Source of the DNA: Malaciobacter pacificus
Lineage (GTDB): Bacteria; Campylobacterota; Campylobacteria; Campylobacterales; Arcobacteraceae
Assembly (NCBI RefSeq): GCF_004214795.1
Contig: NZ_CP035928.1
Span: forward strand, 1,736,001-1,800,000
Reading direction: 5' to 3'
DNA length: 64,000 bases
Every line of letters begins with the position of its first letter. The stretch's first letter is position 1. Made by a program: the position numbers and the translations under genes. Positions 9,533 to 19,190 of this stretch are shown one piece after another. The notes under the pieces were generated by a model, which saw only the letters and a program-made list of their open reading frames with translations, did no database searches and was not told where the DNA came from.

Positions 9533-10218
9533 TAATCTTCCTTAATTCTAAATAATCTATGAGTATTTACTTTTGATAATTCTGTTTGAGTTGTTTGATA
9601 TAGTCCTTTTTCTACTGTATCTTTTTGTATTAAAGCTCCGGCACCTATAAAGGTATCCTTTGCAATTTTTACATTATTTTCAATAGTACAATTAACACCT
9701 AAAAAAGAGTTCTCTCCAATTTCACAAAATCCAGATATAACACAATGAGAAGAAATAAAACAGTTATCTCTAACATATGTATTATGTCCTATATGATTAC
9801 CACTCCATAAAGTTACATTATTTCCAATTTTTACAAAAGGTTGAAGTGTATTATCCTCAAATATAAAACAATTTTCTCCTATTTCTACATTTCTCCATAC
9901 AAAAGCTTTTGAACTAATATAACTTGCACACTTATATCCTTTTTCTTTTGCTTCATTGTAAATTTTTGTTCTATTTCTATTTAATTTACCAGAACTTATA
10001 GCTACATAAACTTCATATTCACTTGGATCATATTTTTCTTCTAAATTCTCAAATGGAACTATTGGTAAGCTATTTATAGTAGATTCACTAATATAATGAG
10101 AATTTACACTAAATGCTACTACCTCATAATTTGAATCAAACTGGAAATACTCATAAGCAATTAAGCCTGTTTCACCACTTCCAATAATAACTAATTTTTT
10201 AGTTTTTCCCATTTTCAA
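9532..10218 (-). CDS. Sugar O/N-acyltransferase of the NeuD/PglD type (left-handed beta-helix)
   Basis: 228 residues. An N-terminal Rossmann-like domain (KLVIIGSGETGLIAYEYF) is followed by hexapeptide repeats (VEIGENCFIFEDNTLQPFVK, GNNVTLWSGNHIGHNTYV, CEIGENSFLGVNCTI), the signature of acetyl-CoA-dependent left-handed beta-helix transferases. In this cluster it is the best candidate for N-acetylating the dTDP-3-amino sugar (an FdtC/QdtC role). The His in SGNHIGHN is the likely catalytic base by family analogy. Its start lies about 20 nt inside the FdtA-like gene; ATG at 10212 is an alternative start. Confidence 0.78.
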   Translation of the reverse strand: MKMGKTKKLVIIGSGETGLIAYEYFQFDSNYEVVAFSVNSHYISESTINSLPIVPFENLEEKYDPSEYEVYVAISSGKLNRNRTKIYNEAKEKGYKCASYISSKAFVWRNVEIGENCFIFEDNTLQPFVKIGNNVTLWSGNHIGHNTYVRDNCFISSHCVISGFCEIGENSFLGVNCTIENNVKIAKDTFIGAGALIQKDTVEKGLYQTTQTELSKVNTHRLFRIKED

Positions 10219-10609
10219 CCTCTTTTAGAAACTTATCATAATCTCTTATATAATCACTTTCATCATAATGTTCACTTGCTAAAACAACTAATACACAATC
10301 TGAACTAAAATCTTTCATCTCTCTCCAAATAAGACCTTCTATAAAAAGACCTTTATTTGGATTTTCAAGTTTAATTTCTTCTCTATTTTCACCACTATCT
10401 AAAACAAATGTACAACTACCTTTTACCACTATTGCAATTTGTTTAAGATTTATATGAGCATGAAATCCTCTTTCTACATCTTTTTTAGTATCAAAGATAT
10501 AATAAACTCTTTTTATTTCAAATGGCGCATTATAACCTTCTTCAATTGCAATAAGTGAACCTCTTTCATCACCTAATGTTTTAAAATCTACTAACTTATA
10601 ACTTGTCAT
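10199..10609 (-). CDS. dTDP-4-keto-6-deoxyglucose 3,4-ketoisomerase, FdtA/QdtA-like (WxcM-type cupin)
   Basis: 136 residues, one cupin domain. DERGSLIAIEEG near the N-terminus, RGFHAHINLKQIAIVVKGS with the catalytic His pair, and LVVLASEHYDESDYIRDY at the C-terminus are typical of FdtA/QdtA/WxcM proteins. The enzyme converts the RmlB product into a 3-keto sugar for the aminotransferase. FdtA and QdtA give different C4 stereochemistry and cannot be separated by eye. It overlaps the end of rmlB by 4 nt. Confidence 0.85.
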   Translation of the reverse strand: MTSYKLVDFKTLGDERGSLIAIEEGYNAPFEIKRVYYIFDTKKDVERGFHAHINLKQIAIVVKGSCTFVLDSGENREEIKLENPNKGLFIEGLIWREMKDFSSDCVLVVLASEHYDESDYIRDYDKFLKEVENGKN

Positions 10610-11649
10610 TTAGAAAACCCATATTTATTCAAATACCACTGAATAGTCTTAACAATACCAGTGTCAAAGTTCTCATCAGCTTTCCAACCAAGCTTAGTTT
10701 CTAACTTAGTTGCATCAATTGCATATCTTCTATCATGTCCTGCTCTATCTTCTACAAATGTAATTAAATCCTTATATGAAGTAGAATCTTCTTTTGGAAC
10801 CTCTTTATCTAAGATTTCACAAATTCTATTTACAATCTGCAAATTTGTTCTTTCATTTCTCCCACCAATATTATATGTCTCACCTTTTAATCCAGCATGA
10901 TAAACTAAATCAATTCCTTTACAGTGATCTAATACATATAACCAATCTCTTATATTCTTTCCATCTCCATATATTGGAATTGGATTATTATTTAGAGCAT
11001 TTCTAATAATTGTTGGAATTAATTTTTCATCATGTTGTTTTGGTCCATAGTTATTTGAGCAGTTTGTAATAACACAGTTCATTCCAAATGTTTCTACATA
11101 AGATCTAATAATCATATCACTAGAAGCTTTAGAAGCAGAGTATGGAGAGTTTGGAGCATAAGGTGTAGTTTCAGTAAAAAGGTCATTTGGATCATCACTT
11201 AGTGTTCCATATACTTCATCAGTTGAAATATGATGGAATCTACAGTTTTGGTATTCATCTTTATACTCAAATGGTTTATTCATCCAGTATTTTTTTGCTA
11301 CATCAACTAATGTATATGTACCATTTACATTTGTTTGTACAAATACTCCTGGGTTTTTAATAGAGTTATCTACATGAGATTCAGCTGCAAAGTGAATTAC
11401 ACCTCTGATATCATATTCTTGAAATATAAATTCAATTAACTCTCTATTACAAATATCACCTTTGATAAATTTATGTCTAGGGTGTTTTTCTACTTCTTTT
11501 AGATTTTCTAAATCACCTGCATAAGTTAAAAGGTCTAAATTAACTACATTGTAGTTTTCATATTTTTCTAAAAAGTATGGCACAAAGTTTGCACCTATAA
11601 ATCCAGCACATCCTGTTACTAGTATTGTTTTATAATTATTATTGAACAT
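10606..11649 (-). CDS. rmlB: dTDP-glucose 4,6-dehydratase
   Basis: 347 residues, full length. The NAD-binding GCAGFIGANF motif is at the N-terminus, HISTDEVYGTL supplies the catalytic Asp/Glu loop and YSASKASSDM the YxxxK pair; NNYGPKQHDEKLIP is also typical. It makes dTDP-4-keto-6-deoxyglucose from dTDP-glucose. The product feeds both RmlC/RmlD (dTDP-L-rhamnose) and the FdtA-like isomerase, so it sits at the branch point of the two sugar pathways encoded here. Confidence 0.96.
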   Translation of the reverse strand: MFNNNYKTILVTGCAGFIGANFVPYFLEKYENYNVVNLDLLTYAGDLENLKEVEKHPRHKFIKGDICNRELIEFIFQEYDIRGVIHFAAESHVDNSIKNPGVFVQTNVNGTYTLVDVAKKYWMNKPFEYKDEYQNCRFHHISTDEVYGTLSDDPNDLFTETTPYAPNSPYSASKASSDMIIRSYVETFGMNCVITNCSNNYGPKQHDEKLIPTIIRNALNNNPIPIYGDGKNIRDWLYVLDHCKGIDLVYHAGLKGETYNIGGRNERTNLQIVNRICEILDKEVPKEDSTSYKDLITFVEDRAGHDRRYAIDATKLETKLGWKADENFDTGIVKTIQWYLNKYGFSK

Positions 11650-12516
11650 CTATTTTCTTTCTCCTAATCTTTTTAAACAATCATCTAATCCATCTTTCCA
11701 ATAAGGAACTTCAATATCAAACTCTTTTTTTATTTTTGCTTTATTTAGTAGTGAGTAATGAGGTCTTATAGCTGGAGTTGGGTATTGATAAGTTTCAATT
11801 GGATTAATCTTACAATCAATCTTAGCCATCTTCATAATCTCTTTTGCAAAATCATACCAAGATAGTACACCTTCATTTGAATAATTATAAATTTCTACTT
11901 TAGAATTTTCTATTTTAGGTAATATCTCTAAAATAGTATATGCTAAATGTGCGGCATAAGTAGGAGATCCAACCTGATCAAATATTACACCTAAAGACTC
12001 TTTTTCTTTTCCTAGTCTTAACATTGTTTTTACAAAGTTATTTCCATAGAAACTATAAACCCAAGAAGTTCTAACAATAATAGAATTTAATGGATTTATA
12101 TTTATCATCTCAGTTTCACCATCAAGTTTTGTTTTACCGTAAACTCCTTGTGGATTTGTTTGATACTCTTCACAATATGGTTTGAAGTTTCTTCCATCAA
12201 ATACATAATCAGTAGAGATATGAATTAATTTAATATTTTTTTCTTTTGAAATCTTTGCTAATTTTTTAACTGCTTTATGATTTATCTTATCAGCATTCTC
12301 AATATCATCTTCAGCCTTATCAACTGCAGTATATGCTGCACAGTTGATAATTACATTAATAGAGTTTTTTTCACAAAAAGATTTAATATTTTCTTTATCT
12401 GTAATATCAATATCATCTCTTGTAGTAAAAAAGAAGTTATACTCATAATTTGAACTAAGTTCTTTTAATTCACTTCCTAGTTGACCATTTGATCCTGTTA
12501 CTAAAATATTAAGCAT
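11650..12516 (-). CDS. rmlD: dTDP-4-dehydrorhamnose reductase
   Basis: 288 residues, normal RmlD size. It has the NAD(P)H motif VTGSNGQLGSEL, the INCAAYTAVDKAEDD segment, the HISTDYVFDG loop and the YGKTKLDGE (YxxxK) catalytic pair. It catalyses the last step to dTDP-L-rhamnose. Its start overlaps the end of rmlC by 8 nt and its stop abuts the rmlB start. Confidence 0.95.
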   Translation of the reverse strand: MLNILVTGSNGQLGSELKELSSNYEYNFFFTTRDDIDITDKENIKSFCEKNSINVIINCAAYTAVDKAEDDIENADKINHKAVKKLAKISKEKNIKLIHISTDYVFDGRNFKPYCEEYQTNPQGVYGKTKLDGETEMININPLNSIIVRTSWVYSFYGNNFVKTMLRLGKEKESLGVIFDQVGSPTYAAHLAYTILEILPKIENSKVEIYNYSNEGVLSWYDFAKEIMKMAKIDCKINPIETYQYPTPAIRPHYSLLNKAKIKKEFDIEVPYWKDGLDDCLKRLGERK

Positions 12517-13093
12517 AATAGTTTACTCCAAACTCAAATATTTCTTTATCATCAGTAATATTAAATAGTTTTGGTTGTTTTGTATCTTTATTTGATAGTT
12601 TTAATTCAGCGTGTTCTAATTGCCAATTAATTCCTAATTTCTCATCATTAAAAGCAATTCCTCTATCACATTCTGGAGAATAGTAAGAATCCACTTTATA
12701 AGCAAATACGGTATCTTCTTCTAAAACTACAAAACCATGAGCAAATCCCCTTGGAACTAATAGTTGTCTTTTATTCTCATCACTTAATTCAACTGCTACG
12801 TGTTTACCAAATGTAGGAGAGTTTTTTCTAATATCCACTGCTACATCTAAAACTCTTCCAGAAATTACTCTAACAAGTTTTGTTTGAGCATGTGGTGGTA
12901 ATTGATAGTGAAGTCCTCTTAAAACACCTTTTGAAGATTTTGATTCATTATCTTGGCAGAAGTTAATTTTATATCCAAGAAATTCTTCAAGTTTATCTGC
13001 TCTAAATGTTTCTACAAAGTAACCTCTATTATCACCGTGAACAGTTGGTTCAATAATAACTACATCAGGAATTTCAGTTCTAATAAAATTCAT
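12509..13093 (-). CDS. rmlC: dTDP-4-dehydrorhamnose 3,5-epimerase
   Basis: 194 residues; a cupin epimerase. Typical segments are PTVHGDNRGYFVETF, GVLRGLHYQLPPHAQTKLVR (catalytic His region), RVLDVAVDIRKNSPTFG and LVPRGFAHGFVVLEE. It epimerises C3 and C5 of the RmlB product on the way to dTDP-L-rhamnose. It is two bases downstream of rmlA, giving gene order A-C-D-B. Confidence 0.95.
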   Translation of the reverse strand: MNFIRTEIPDVVIIEPTVHGDNRGYFVETFRADKLEEFLGYKINFCQDNESKSSKGVLRGLHYQLPPHAQTKLVRVISGRVLDVAVDIRKNSPTFGKHVAVELSDENKRQLLVPRGFAHGFVVLEEDTVFAYKVDSYYSPECDRGIAFNDEKLGINWQLEHAELKLSNKDTKQPKLFNITDDKEIFEFGVNYYA

Positions 13094-13095
13094 AT

Positions 13096-13989
13096 TTATC
13101 TACCCATTCCTCTTGGTTGGTTTGCTCTTTTAATTAAGTATTGTCCATATTGATTTTTCTTTAATGGTTCTGCTAATTCTAAAAGTTTTTCTTTTGAGAT
13201 ATATCCCATTTCATAAGCTATTTCTTCTAAACAAGCTATTTTAAGACCTTGTCTATGTTCAATTGTTTGAATAAAATTAGATGCTTCTAACATACTTTCA
13301 TGAGTTCCAGTATCAAGCCAAGCATAACCTCTTCCCATAAGTTCTACTTTTAATCTTTCTTCATGTAGGTACATTTCATTTAGAGTTGTGATTTCTAATT
13401 CACCTCTTTCACTTGGTTTTACTTCTTTTGCTTTTTTAACTACATCATTAGGGTAAAAGTATAATCCTACAACGGCATAATTTGATTTTGGGTTTTCTGG
13501 TTTTTCTTCTATAGAAGTTACATTACCATTTTCATCAAATCCAGCAACACCATATCTATGTGGGTCATTTACATAGTATCCAAATACAGTTGCTTTATTT
13601 TCATCTTTTATATTTTTAATTGAGTTTGAAAGAAGTTGAGTTAAGCCATGGCCATAGAAAATATTATCACCTAAAACAAGGCAAGCATCATCACCATCTA
13701 AGAATTCTTCACCTAAAATAAATGCTTGAGCTAATCCATCTGGGCTTGGTTGGATTACATATTCTAATTTTAGTCCATAATCACTTCCATCACCTAAAAG
13801 GTTTTTAAAGCTTTGTTGATCATCAGGGGTTGTGATAATAAGTATTTCATTTATACCTGAAAGCATTAGTACTGATAGTGGGTAATAAATCATAGGTTTA
13901 TCATAAATTGGAGTTAATTGTTTTGATATACCTTTTGTGATTGGGTATAGTCTTGTTCCACTTCCCCCTGCTAGTATTATTCCTTTCAT
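13096..13989 (-). CDS. rmlA: Glucose-1-phosphate thymidylyltransferase
   Basis: 297 residues with the nucleotidyltransferase start [20 protein letters not shown] followed by [16 protein letters not shown], diagnostic for Rml[11 protein letters not shown] and [16 protein letters not shown] are also conserved. It makes dTDP-glucose from glucose-1-phosphate and dTTP, the first step for both sugars made by this cluster. Its start overlaps the previous glycosyltransferase by 4 nt. Confidence 0.96.
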   Translation of the reverse strand: MKGIILAGGSGTRLYPITKGISKQLTPIYDKPMIYYPLSVLMLSGINEILIITTPDDQQSFKNLLGDGSDYGLKLEYVIQPSPDGLAQAFILGEEFLDGDDACLVLGDNIFYGHGLTQLLSNSIKNIKDENKATVFGYYVNDPHRYGVAGFDENGNVTSIEEKPENPKSNYAVVGLYFYPNDVVKKAKEVKPSERGELEITTLNEMYLHEERLKVELMGRGYAWLDTGTHESMLEASNFIQTIEHRQGLKIACLEEIAYEMGYISKEKLLELAEPLKKNQYGQYLIKRANQPRGMGR

Positions 13990-14966
13990 CTTCTCTCCTT
14001 CTGTACTTTTTCTATAAAATTTTCTAAATCAATTTGAGCTTGGTTATAAATCTTTTCAAATCTATTAAAACCATTTTTAGCGACTTCATAAATTTTTTCT
14101 TTATTATTAACTAATTCACTTAAAGAGTTGGCTAATGACTCTGGAGTATTTTCACAAGTTACCATATCTTCATTTGTATAGAATTCACTTAGAACATCAC
14201 TTTTCATAGTTACTGTACATTTTTTACAAGCTGTTGACTGATAAACTTTATTAGGAATAACACTTTTTGCCTTTTGACTATCACCAAATATACCTAGAAC
14301 AATATCATATTCTCTTATTAAATTTGCTAATTCATCCTCTGCCATAAACTCACCATTCATAGTTACATTTGATAAGTTTAATTCCTCATATAAAGTATGC
14401 ATTTGATTAAAAATTTGACCTTTTCCTACAATTCTTGCTTCAAAATCAATATTTTCTTTTTCCATAATTGAAAATGCATTTAGTATAACATCAATACCAT
14501 GAAGTGGGATAAAAGAGCCATAAAATAGTATTTTGATTTTTTTACTAGTAATTTCATTTTTTGAAGGGAAATAGATACCTCTATCAGCTAAGACAGGAAA
14601 TACTAAATGTTTACCATGAAATTTTCCAAACAGTTTTTCCCAGTATTTAAAATGTGCCATTGTATCACTCAATAAATATTTGGAAAACCTAAAATTAAAC
14701 CAATCTTGAAAATATTTCCACCACGCTCTAGGATTTTTTTTAGAAATTTTTTTTCTATCATAAACATAGGTATCATAATTTGATATAAAAAAGTCATTTA
14801 TGATTCTTTCTCTTTTGAAAAAGTTTTTAAAAAATTGATTTTTTGAAAAAGGCATTAAAAAATAAACATCATTCTTAGTCTCTATATTTCCACAAATTTT
14901 TTTTATAATATTAAATCTTGAATAATCTTTATTATGTCTAAATAAATATTTTATCATCTGTACCAC
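13986..14966 (-). CDS. Glycosyltransferase, GT4-like
   Basis: 326 residues. The C-terminal half has GT-B features: [50 protein letters not shown] and [20 protein letters not shown]. The N-terminal half is basic and aromatic-rich ([20 protein letters not shown]), suggesting membrane contact. The overlap of 13 nt with the preceding gene could be reduced by starting at ATG 14957. It probably adds a sugar to the lipid-linked surface glycan. Confidence 0.75.
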   Translation of the reverse strand: MVQMIKYLFRHNKDYSRFNIIKKICGNIETKNDVYFLMPFSKNQFFKNFFKRERIINDFFISNYDTYVYDRKKISKKNPRAWWKYFQDWFNFRFSKYLLSDTMAHFKYWEKLFGKFHGKHLVFPVLADRGIYFPSKNEITSKKIKILFYGSFIPLHGIDVILNAFSIMEKENIDFEARIVGKGQIFNQMHTLYEELNLSNVTMNGEFMAEDELANLIREYDIVLGIFGDSQKAKSVIPNKVYQSTACKKCTVTMKSDVLSEFYTNEDMVTCENTPESLANSLSELVNNKEKIYEVAKNGFNRFEKIYNQAQIDLENFIEKVQKERR

Positions 14967-15946
14967 TCATATTTAGAAAGTTTATTATCATCTTCATTTA
15001 AAATATCAATAATATATGATGAAACATTTTTAGTATTAAATAGGTCGTGTACTCTTTTATGTAACCACTTTGATTTTGAAATTCTTTCTTCTTCATTCTC
15101 TAAATAGTAAAAAACTTTTTCTTTAAGTTCATTCTCATCTTTATAGTAATCAAGTTTATCTTCAAAAAAATCTTCACCATCAATAATAGTTCTACTTAAA
15201 CAAAAAGAACCATTCCCTAATATATGCATTAATCTATCTGAAGTATACCATTTGTTTATTTTATATATATCTCTACTATGATTTAATACTATTTTAGAAT
15301 CACATATCAGATCAAAATATTCATTACCAATAATTGTATTTTCTGGATTTTGTCCAATATATTTAACATTTAATTCAGAAAAGTTCATTTCCATAAAAGA
15401 GATTAACTTTTTTCTCTCATTATCTTTTCTACCAGAAAAAAGTAAATCAAATTTTTGTTTATGTTCATAAGCAATATTAGCTTCAATACTTTTATGAACT
15501 GGGTTAGGGAGGAAAAAAGACTCACTATTAATCTGCTTTAAATCATCTATTATCTTGCCAGCACCAGTGATAAAAACTTTATCAAATAAATGTCCAACTT
15601 TCTTAAATAAAGTATCAATAATCATATCGTTATACCAAAAAATCATTTTAATATTACGTTTTTTTAAGTCGTAAAATAAATCCTCTTCTATAAGCTCAGC
15701 ATGACCAAAAATTACTAAATCAGGTTTAATTTCATCTATTAACTTTTTAAATAATTGATTCATTTTTTTTTGACCATTCTTTTTATTTTTAAATAAAGAA
15801 TAATATCTTGAAGAATCTCTATAATCAAAATTATGCACAAAATGTCCATTTTCAATAAAACCCATTGAAATTTTAACAGGATTAGAATATAAAGAACCTC
15901 CTGTCTTTGTAAATAAATTAAATGGAGCACAATGAATTATTTTCAT
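14954..15946 (-). CDS. CgeB-like glycosyltransferase (GT1-type fold)
   Basis: 330 residues. The C-terminal part has KVFITGAGKIIDDL, FFLPNPVHKS, FDLLFSGRKDNERKKLI, SKIVLNHSRDIYKINKW and SDRLMHILGNGSFCLSR, which follow the order seen in CgeB-type proteins. These often occur in glycan loci. The N-terminus begins KIIHCAPFNLFTKTGGSLYSN. It is one base after the GT4 gene before it. The sugar is unknown. Confidence 0.65.
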   Translation of the reverse strand: MKIIHCAPFNLFTKTGGSLYSNPVKISMGFIENGHFVHNFDYRDSSRYYSLFKNKKNGQKKMNQLFKKLIDEIKPDLVIFGHAELIEEDLFYDLKKRNIKMIFWYNDMIIDTLFKKVGHLFDKVFITGAGKIIDDLKQINSESFFLPNPVHKSIEANIAYEHKQKFDLLFSGRKDNERKKLISFMEMNFSELNVKYIGQNPENTIIGNEYFDLICDSKIVLNHSRDIYKINKWYTSDRLMHILGNGSFCLSRTIIDGEDFFEDKLDYYKDENELKEKVFYYLENEEERISKSKWLHKRVHDLFNTKNVSSYIIDILNEDDNKLSKYEWYR

Positions 15947-15947
15947 A

Positions 15948-17033
15948 TTAAATAACCTTTCTATAAACTTCTAATGTTTTATTTAACATATTATCTAAAG
16001 AAAAGTTCTCAGAAATATATTTATATCCATCGAATTTTAAATCTTCAGCTTCTAATATATTTTCTGACAACTCTTTTTCATCACCAATTTCAAAGAAAAA
16101 ACCATTAATATTCTCTTTAATAATATCTTTAACTCCACCATGATTAGTTGCAATTACTGGAGTGTTTAAAGCTATTGCTTCTGCAACTGATCTTCCAAAA
16201 CTTTCTGGTTTTTTAGAACTACTAACAATTACATTACTTAATGCATATATTTCAGCAATTTTACTTTGACTTCCTGTAAAGATAATATTATCATTTAGAT
16301 TTAATTCTTTAACTAAACTCTTTAATGAATTAAAATAATCTTGCTTATCTTCTCTAACTCCACCAACTATTAAACCAATAACATTTTCTTTTTGTTTTTT
16401 GATTAAAGATATTGATTTTATAAATGTTTCATAATCTTTCAGCTGAGTTACTCTTCCTACACTTGTTACTATAAATTTATTTCTTAATTTATTTTCTAAA
16501 ACAAAATCATCAATAAACTTATTATCAACATATTGAGGATTAAAAACATCTAAATCTATTCCTCTAGTAATAACTGTTATTTTAGATTCATTTGTATGAT
16601 AATTCTTTTGAATATACTCTTTGATACTATTACTTACGCAAATAACTGAATCAGATTTTTGCATAATTGAGCTGTAAAATCCAACACTATTAAATCCATG
16701 TACGGTACTAACTACTTTAAATCCCAATGATTTATTGGCTAAATAAACTAACCAAGCAGGAACTCTACTTCTAACATGAATAATATCAGGATTAATATCT
16801 TTTAATATTTTTTTTAGTTTATTTACTCTAGAAAAAACTGTAAGAATATTTTTACTACATACATCAAGTTTAATATGTTTTCCACCATCTTTTTCTATAG
16901 TATTCTCAAATTTACCACCTGCACTAATTACAAAAGAATTTAATCCTTTTTTTGTAAATTCTCGGCTAAGTTCAACAACACCTCGTTCAACTCCACCTTC
17001 ATTAAGTTCAGGAAGTAACTGTACAACTGTCAT
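15948..17033 (-). CDS. Family 4 glycosyltransferase
   Basis: 361 residues, full-length GT4. The acceptor domain begins with LLPELNEGGVERGVVELSRE (the GGxER loop), and the donor domain has FIVTSVGRVTQLKDYETFI, NIIFTGSQSKIAEIYALSN and SSKKPESFGRSVAEAIALNT, in which the two Glu of the E-x7-E motif are present. It probably extends the surface polysaccharide at the cytoplasmic face of the inner membrane. Three bases separate it from the UDP-sugar dehydrogenase. Confidence 0.88.
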   Translation of the reverse strand: MTVVQLLPELNEGGVERGVVELSREFTKKGLNSFVISAGGKFENTIEKDGGKHIKLDVCSKNILTVFSRVNKLKKILKDINPDIIHVRSRVPAWLVYLANKSLGFKVVSTVHGFNSVGFYSSIMQKSDSVICVSNSIKEYIQKNYHTNESKITVITRGIDLDVFNPQYVDNKFIDDFVLENKLRNKFIVTSVGRVTQLKDYETFIKSISLIKKQKENVIGLIVGGVREDKQDYFNSLKSLVKELNLNDNIIFTGSQSKIAEIYALSNVIVSSSKKPESFGRSVAEAIALNTPVIATNHGGVKDIIKENINGFFFEIGDEKELSENILEAEDLKFDGYKYISENFSLDNMLNKTLEVYRKVI

Positions 17034-17036
17034 TTT

Positions 17037-18314
17037 CTATAATTTCCAAGTAGGATTTGGAACAATACATTTTACATCAACAATTACTGTATCACCATGA
17101 ATTAAATTTTCATACTGTTCTTGTGTAAATTCTTTAAACTTATCATGACCAACAGCAACAATAACTGAATCATATTTTTTTGTAGATTCGAAAGGATTTG
17201 CAATAAAGTTATAATTGTAATAAGCTTTGTCTTTTTCATCAATCCATGGTTCATAAACATCAATATTTGCACCATAATCTTTTAACTCTTCAATAATATC
17301 TACAACTTTTGTATTTCTAACATCAGGACAATTTTCTTTAAAAGTTAATCCCATTACTAAAATATTTGAGTCTTTGATTATTTTTCCATTTTTAATCATT
17401 AATTTTATAGTTTTTTCTGCTATAAATTTGCCCATACCATTATTTATTTGTCTAGCACCTAAAATAAGATTTGGTTTATATCCTAACTCTTCTGCTTTAT
17501 GTGTTAAATAGTATGGATCAACTCCAATACAATGACCACCAACTAATCCTGGCTTTAATTTAATAAAGTTCCACTTAGTTGCTGCTGCTTCAATAACATC
17601 ATTTGTATCAATTCCTAAATTATCAAAAATTAAAGCTAATTCATTTATAAGGGCAATATTTACATCTCTTTGAGTATTCTCAATAACTTTAGCTGCTTCT
17701 GCTACTTTTATTGAACTTGCTTTGTGTGTTCCAGCAGTAATTATTGATGAATATAAATCATCCACAAGATTTGCAATCTCAGGAGTACTTCCTGAAGTAA
17801 TCTTTAATATTTTTGTAACAGTATGTTCTTTATCCCCTGGATTAATTCTTTCTGGACTATATCCACAGTAAAAGTCTTCATTAAACTTAAGACCTGAAAC
17901 TTCTTCTAATTGAGGAACACAAACTTCTTCTGTAACTCCTGGATAAACTGTTGATTCATAAATTACAATATCATCTTTTTTAAGAACTTTTCCTATTGTT
18001 TGAGAAGATTTAATTAATGGAGTTAAATCAGGTCTATTAGAACTATCAATTGGAGTTGGAACTGTAACAATAAAAATATTACAATCCTTTATCTCATCAA
18101 TCTTATTTGTGTAAATAATGTTATCCTTTACTTCATCTAATTGCTTTTTATCTAACTCTAAAGTTCTATCAAAACATTTTTTTAATTCATTAATTCTTTC
18201 TTCAAAGATATCAAATCCAACAACATCAAACTTTTTTGCAAATGCATGAGCTAAAGGTAGTCCTACATAACCTAAACCAATAATACATATTTTACTATTT
18301 TTTAAATCTATCAT
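17037..18314 (-). CDS. UDP-N-acetylhexosamine 6-dehydrogenase (WbpA/WbpO/TviB-like nucleotide-sugar dehydrogenase)
   Basis: 425 residues. NAD-binding GLGYVGLPLAHAFA at 13-26, the PTPIDSSNRPDLTPL segment typical of the UDP-GlcNAc/GalNAc dehydrogenase branch, catalytic Cys262 in GGHCIGVDPYYLTHKA, and the C-terminal MGLTFKENCPDVRNTKV domain are all present. It oxidises a UDP-hexosamine at C6 to the uronic acid, in two NAD+ steps. The choice between GlcNAc and GalNAc cannot be made by eye. It implies an acidic sugar in the polymer. Confidence 0.87.
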   Translation of the reverse strand: MIDLKNSKICIIGLGYVGLPLAHAFAKKFDVVGFDIFEERINELKKCFDRTLELDKKQLDEVKDNIIYTNKIDEIKDCNIFIVTVPTPIDSSNRPDLTPLIKSSQTIGKVLKKDDIVIYESTVYPGVTEEVCVPQLEEVSGLKFNEDFYCGYSPERINPGDKEHTVTKILKITSGSTPEIANLVDDLYSSIITAGTHKASSIKVAEAAKVIENTQRDVNIALINELALIFDNLGIDTNDVIEAAATKWNFIKLKPGLVGGHCIGVDPYYLTHKAEELGYKPNLILGARQINNGMGKFIAEKTIKLMIKNGKIIKDSNILVMGLTFKENCPDVRNTKVVDIIEELKDYGANIDVYEPWIDEKDKAYYNYNFIANPFESTKKYDSVIVAVGHDKFKEFTQEQYENLIHGDTVIVDVKCIVPNPTWKL

Positions 18315-19190
18315 TTAAATCTCTACTCTTTTCAATAATTTTTCATAATCTAACTTATTATCAATATTTTCTACGATATTTATTAGTCTATGATATTTTG
18401 TATTCTCTTTTTTCGAATCTAATTTTATAATCTCAATATTAGCATCACTATTTGCTCTAATTTCACTAATCATCGAAGTAGAATCCATAGTTATAAAAAA
18501 CTTCTCACAATTTTCTATAAAATCACCTATTGGATTTACATTAGGTTCTCTTGAATAAATCAATTTATAATCAAAATCATACTCATCAATTAACGCTTCA
18601 ATTTCAAAAGAGGTTCTAGGAGAAGTTGTTATATACTTTAAATAATCAGGGTATTCTTCAAAAATAGAATCTAATTTTTCTCTAATATCTTCACTGTTTA
18701 TTGAAAAAATAGAATTATTACCACCTATTACAATAGCTAGAGATTTTTCATTTTCTTTTTGATTCAATATTTTTTTAGATTTAATATATGATAAATTTAA
18801 AGGAATTTTTACAATATTAAAATCCTCTTTAAAACTATCATGTTCTTGTGCAATAATATAATCAAAATCTTTGGTTTTATAACCTTTTGGATACATTAGA
18901 GTGATGGACTTCAGGTTATTGTTTTTAGAAATAACTTTATTTAAATAATATGTTGATGAACCTGTGCTTATAACTGCATCATAAAACTCATAGTAGTATT
19001 TTTTATAATCTTTATATAAACTATCAGTATAAAGCCCAATCTTATCAAAGATATATGATATAGCCTTATGAAATTTAGATTTAAATTTTACTTCTAAAAT
19101 ATCGTAACTAATCTTCTTAATTTTACAAAAAGCAATTGATTGATTTAAGTGACCTGGCTTACCATCACTAATTATTAAAATTCTTTTCAT
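18315..19190 (-). CDS. ELM1/GtrOC1-family protein
   Basis: 291 residues beginning ILIISDGKPGHLNQSIAF, the signature of the ELM1 family, in which bacterial members sit in LPS and capsule loci. Other conserved-looking parts are AVISTGSSTYYLNK, LAIVIGGNNSIFSINSEDI, YITTSPRTSFEIEALI and FITMDSTSMISEIRA. The fold resembles GT-B glycosyltransferases, so a transferase role is plausible but unproven. It overlaps the acyltransferase gene before it by 23 nt, implying coupled expression. Confidence 0.72.
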   Translation of the reverse strand: MKRILIISDGKPGHLNQSIAFCKIKKISYDILEVKFKSKFHKAISYIFDKIGLYTDSLYKDYKKYYYEFYDAVISTGSSTYYLNKVISKNNNLKSITLMYPKGYKTKDFDYIIAQEHDSFKEDFNIVKIPLNLSYIKSKKILNQKENEKSLAIVIGGNNSIFSINSEDIREKLDSIFEEYPDYLKYITTSPRTSFEIEALIDEYDFDYKLIYSREPNVNPIGDFIENCEKFFITMDSTSMISEIRANSDANIEIIKLDSKKENTKYHRLINIVENIDNKLDYEKLLKRVEI

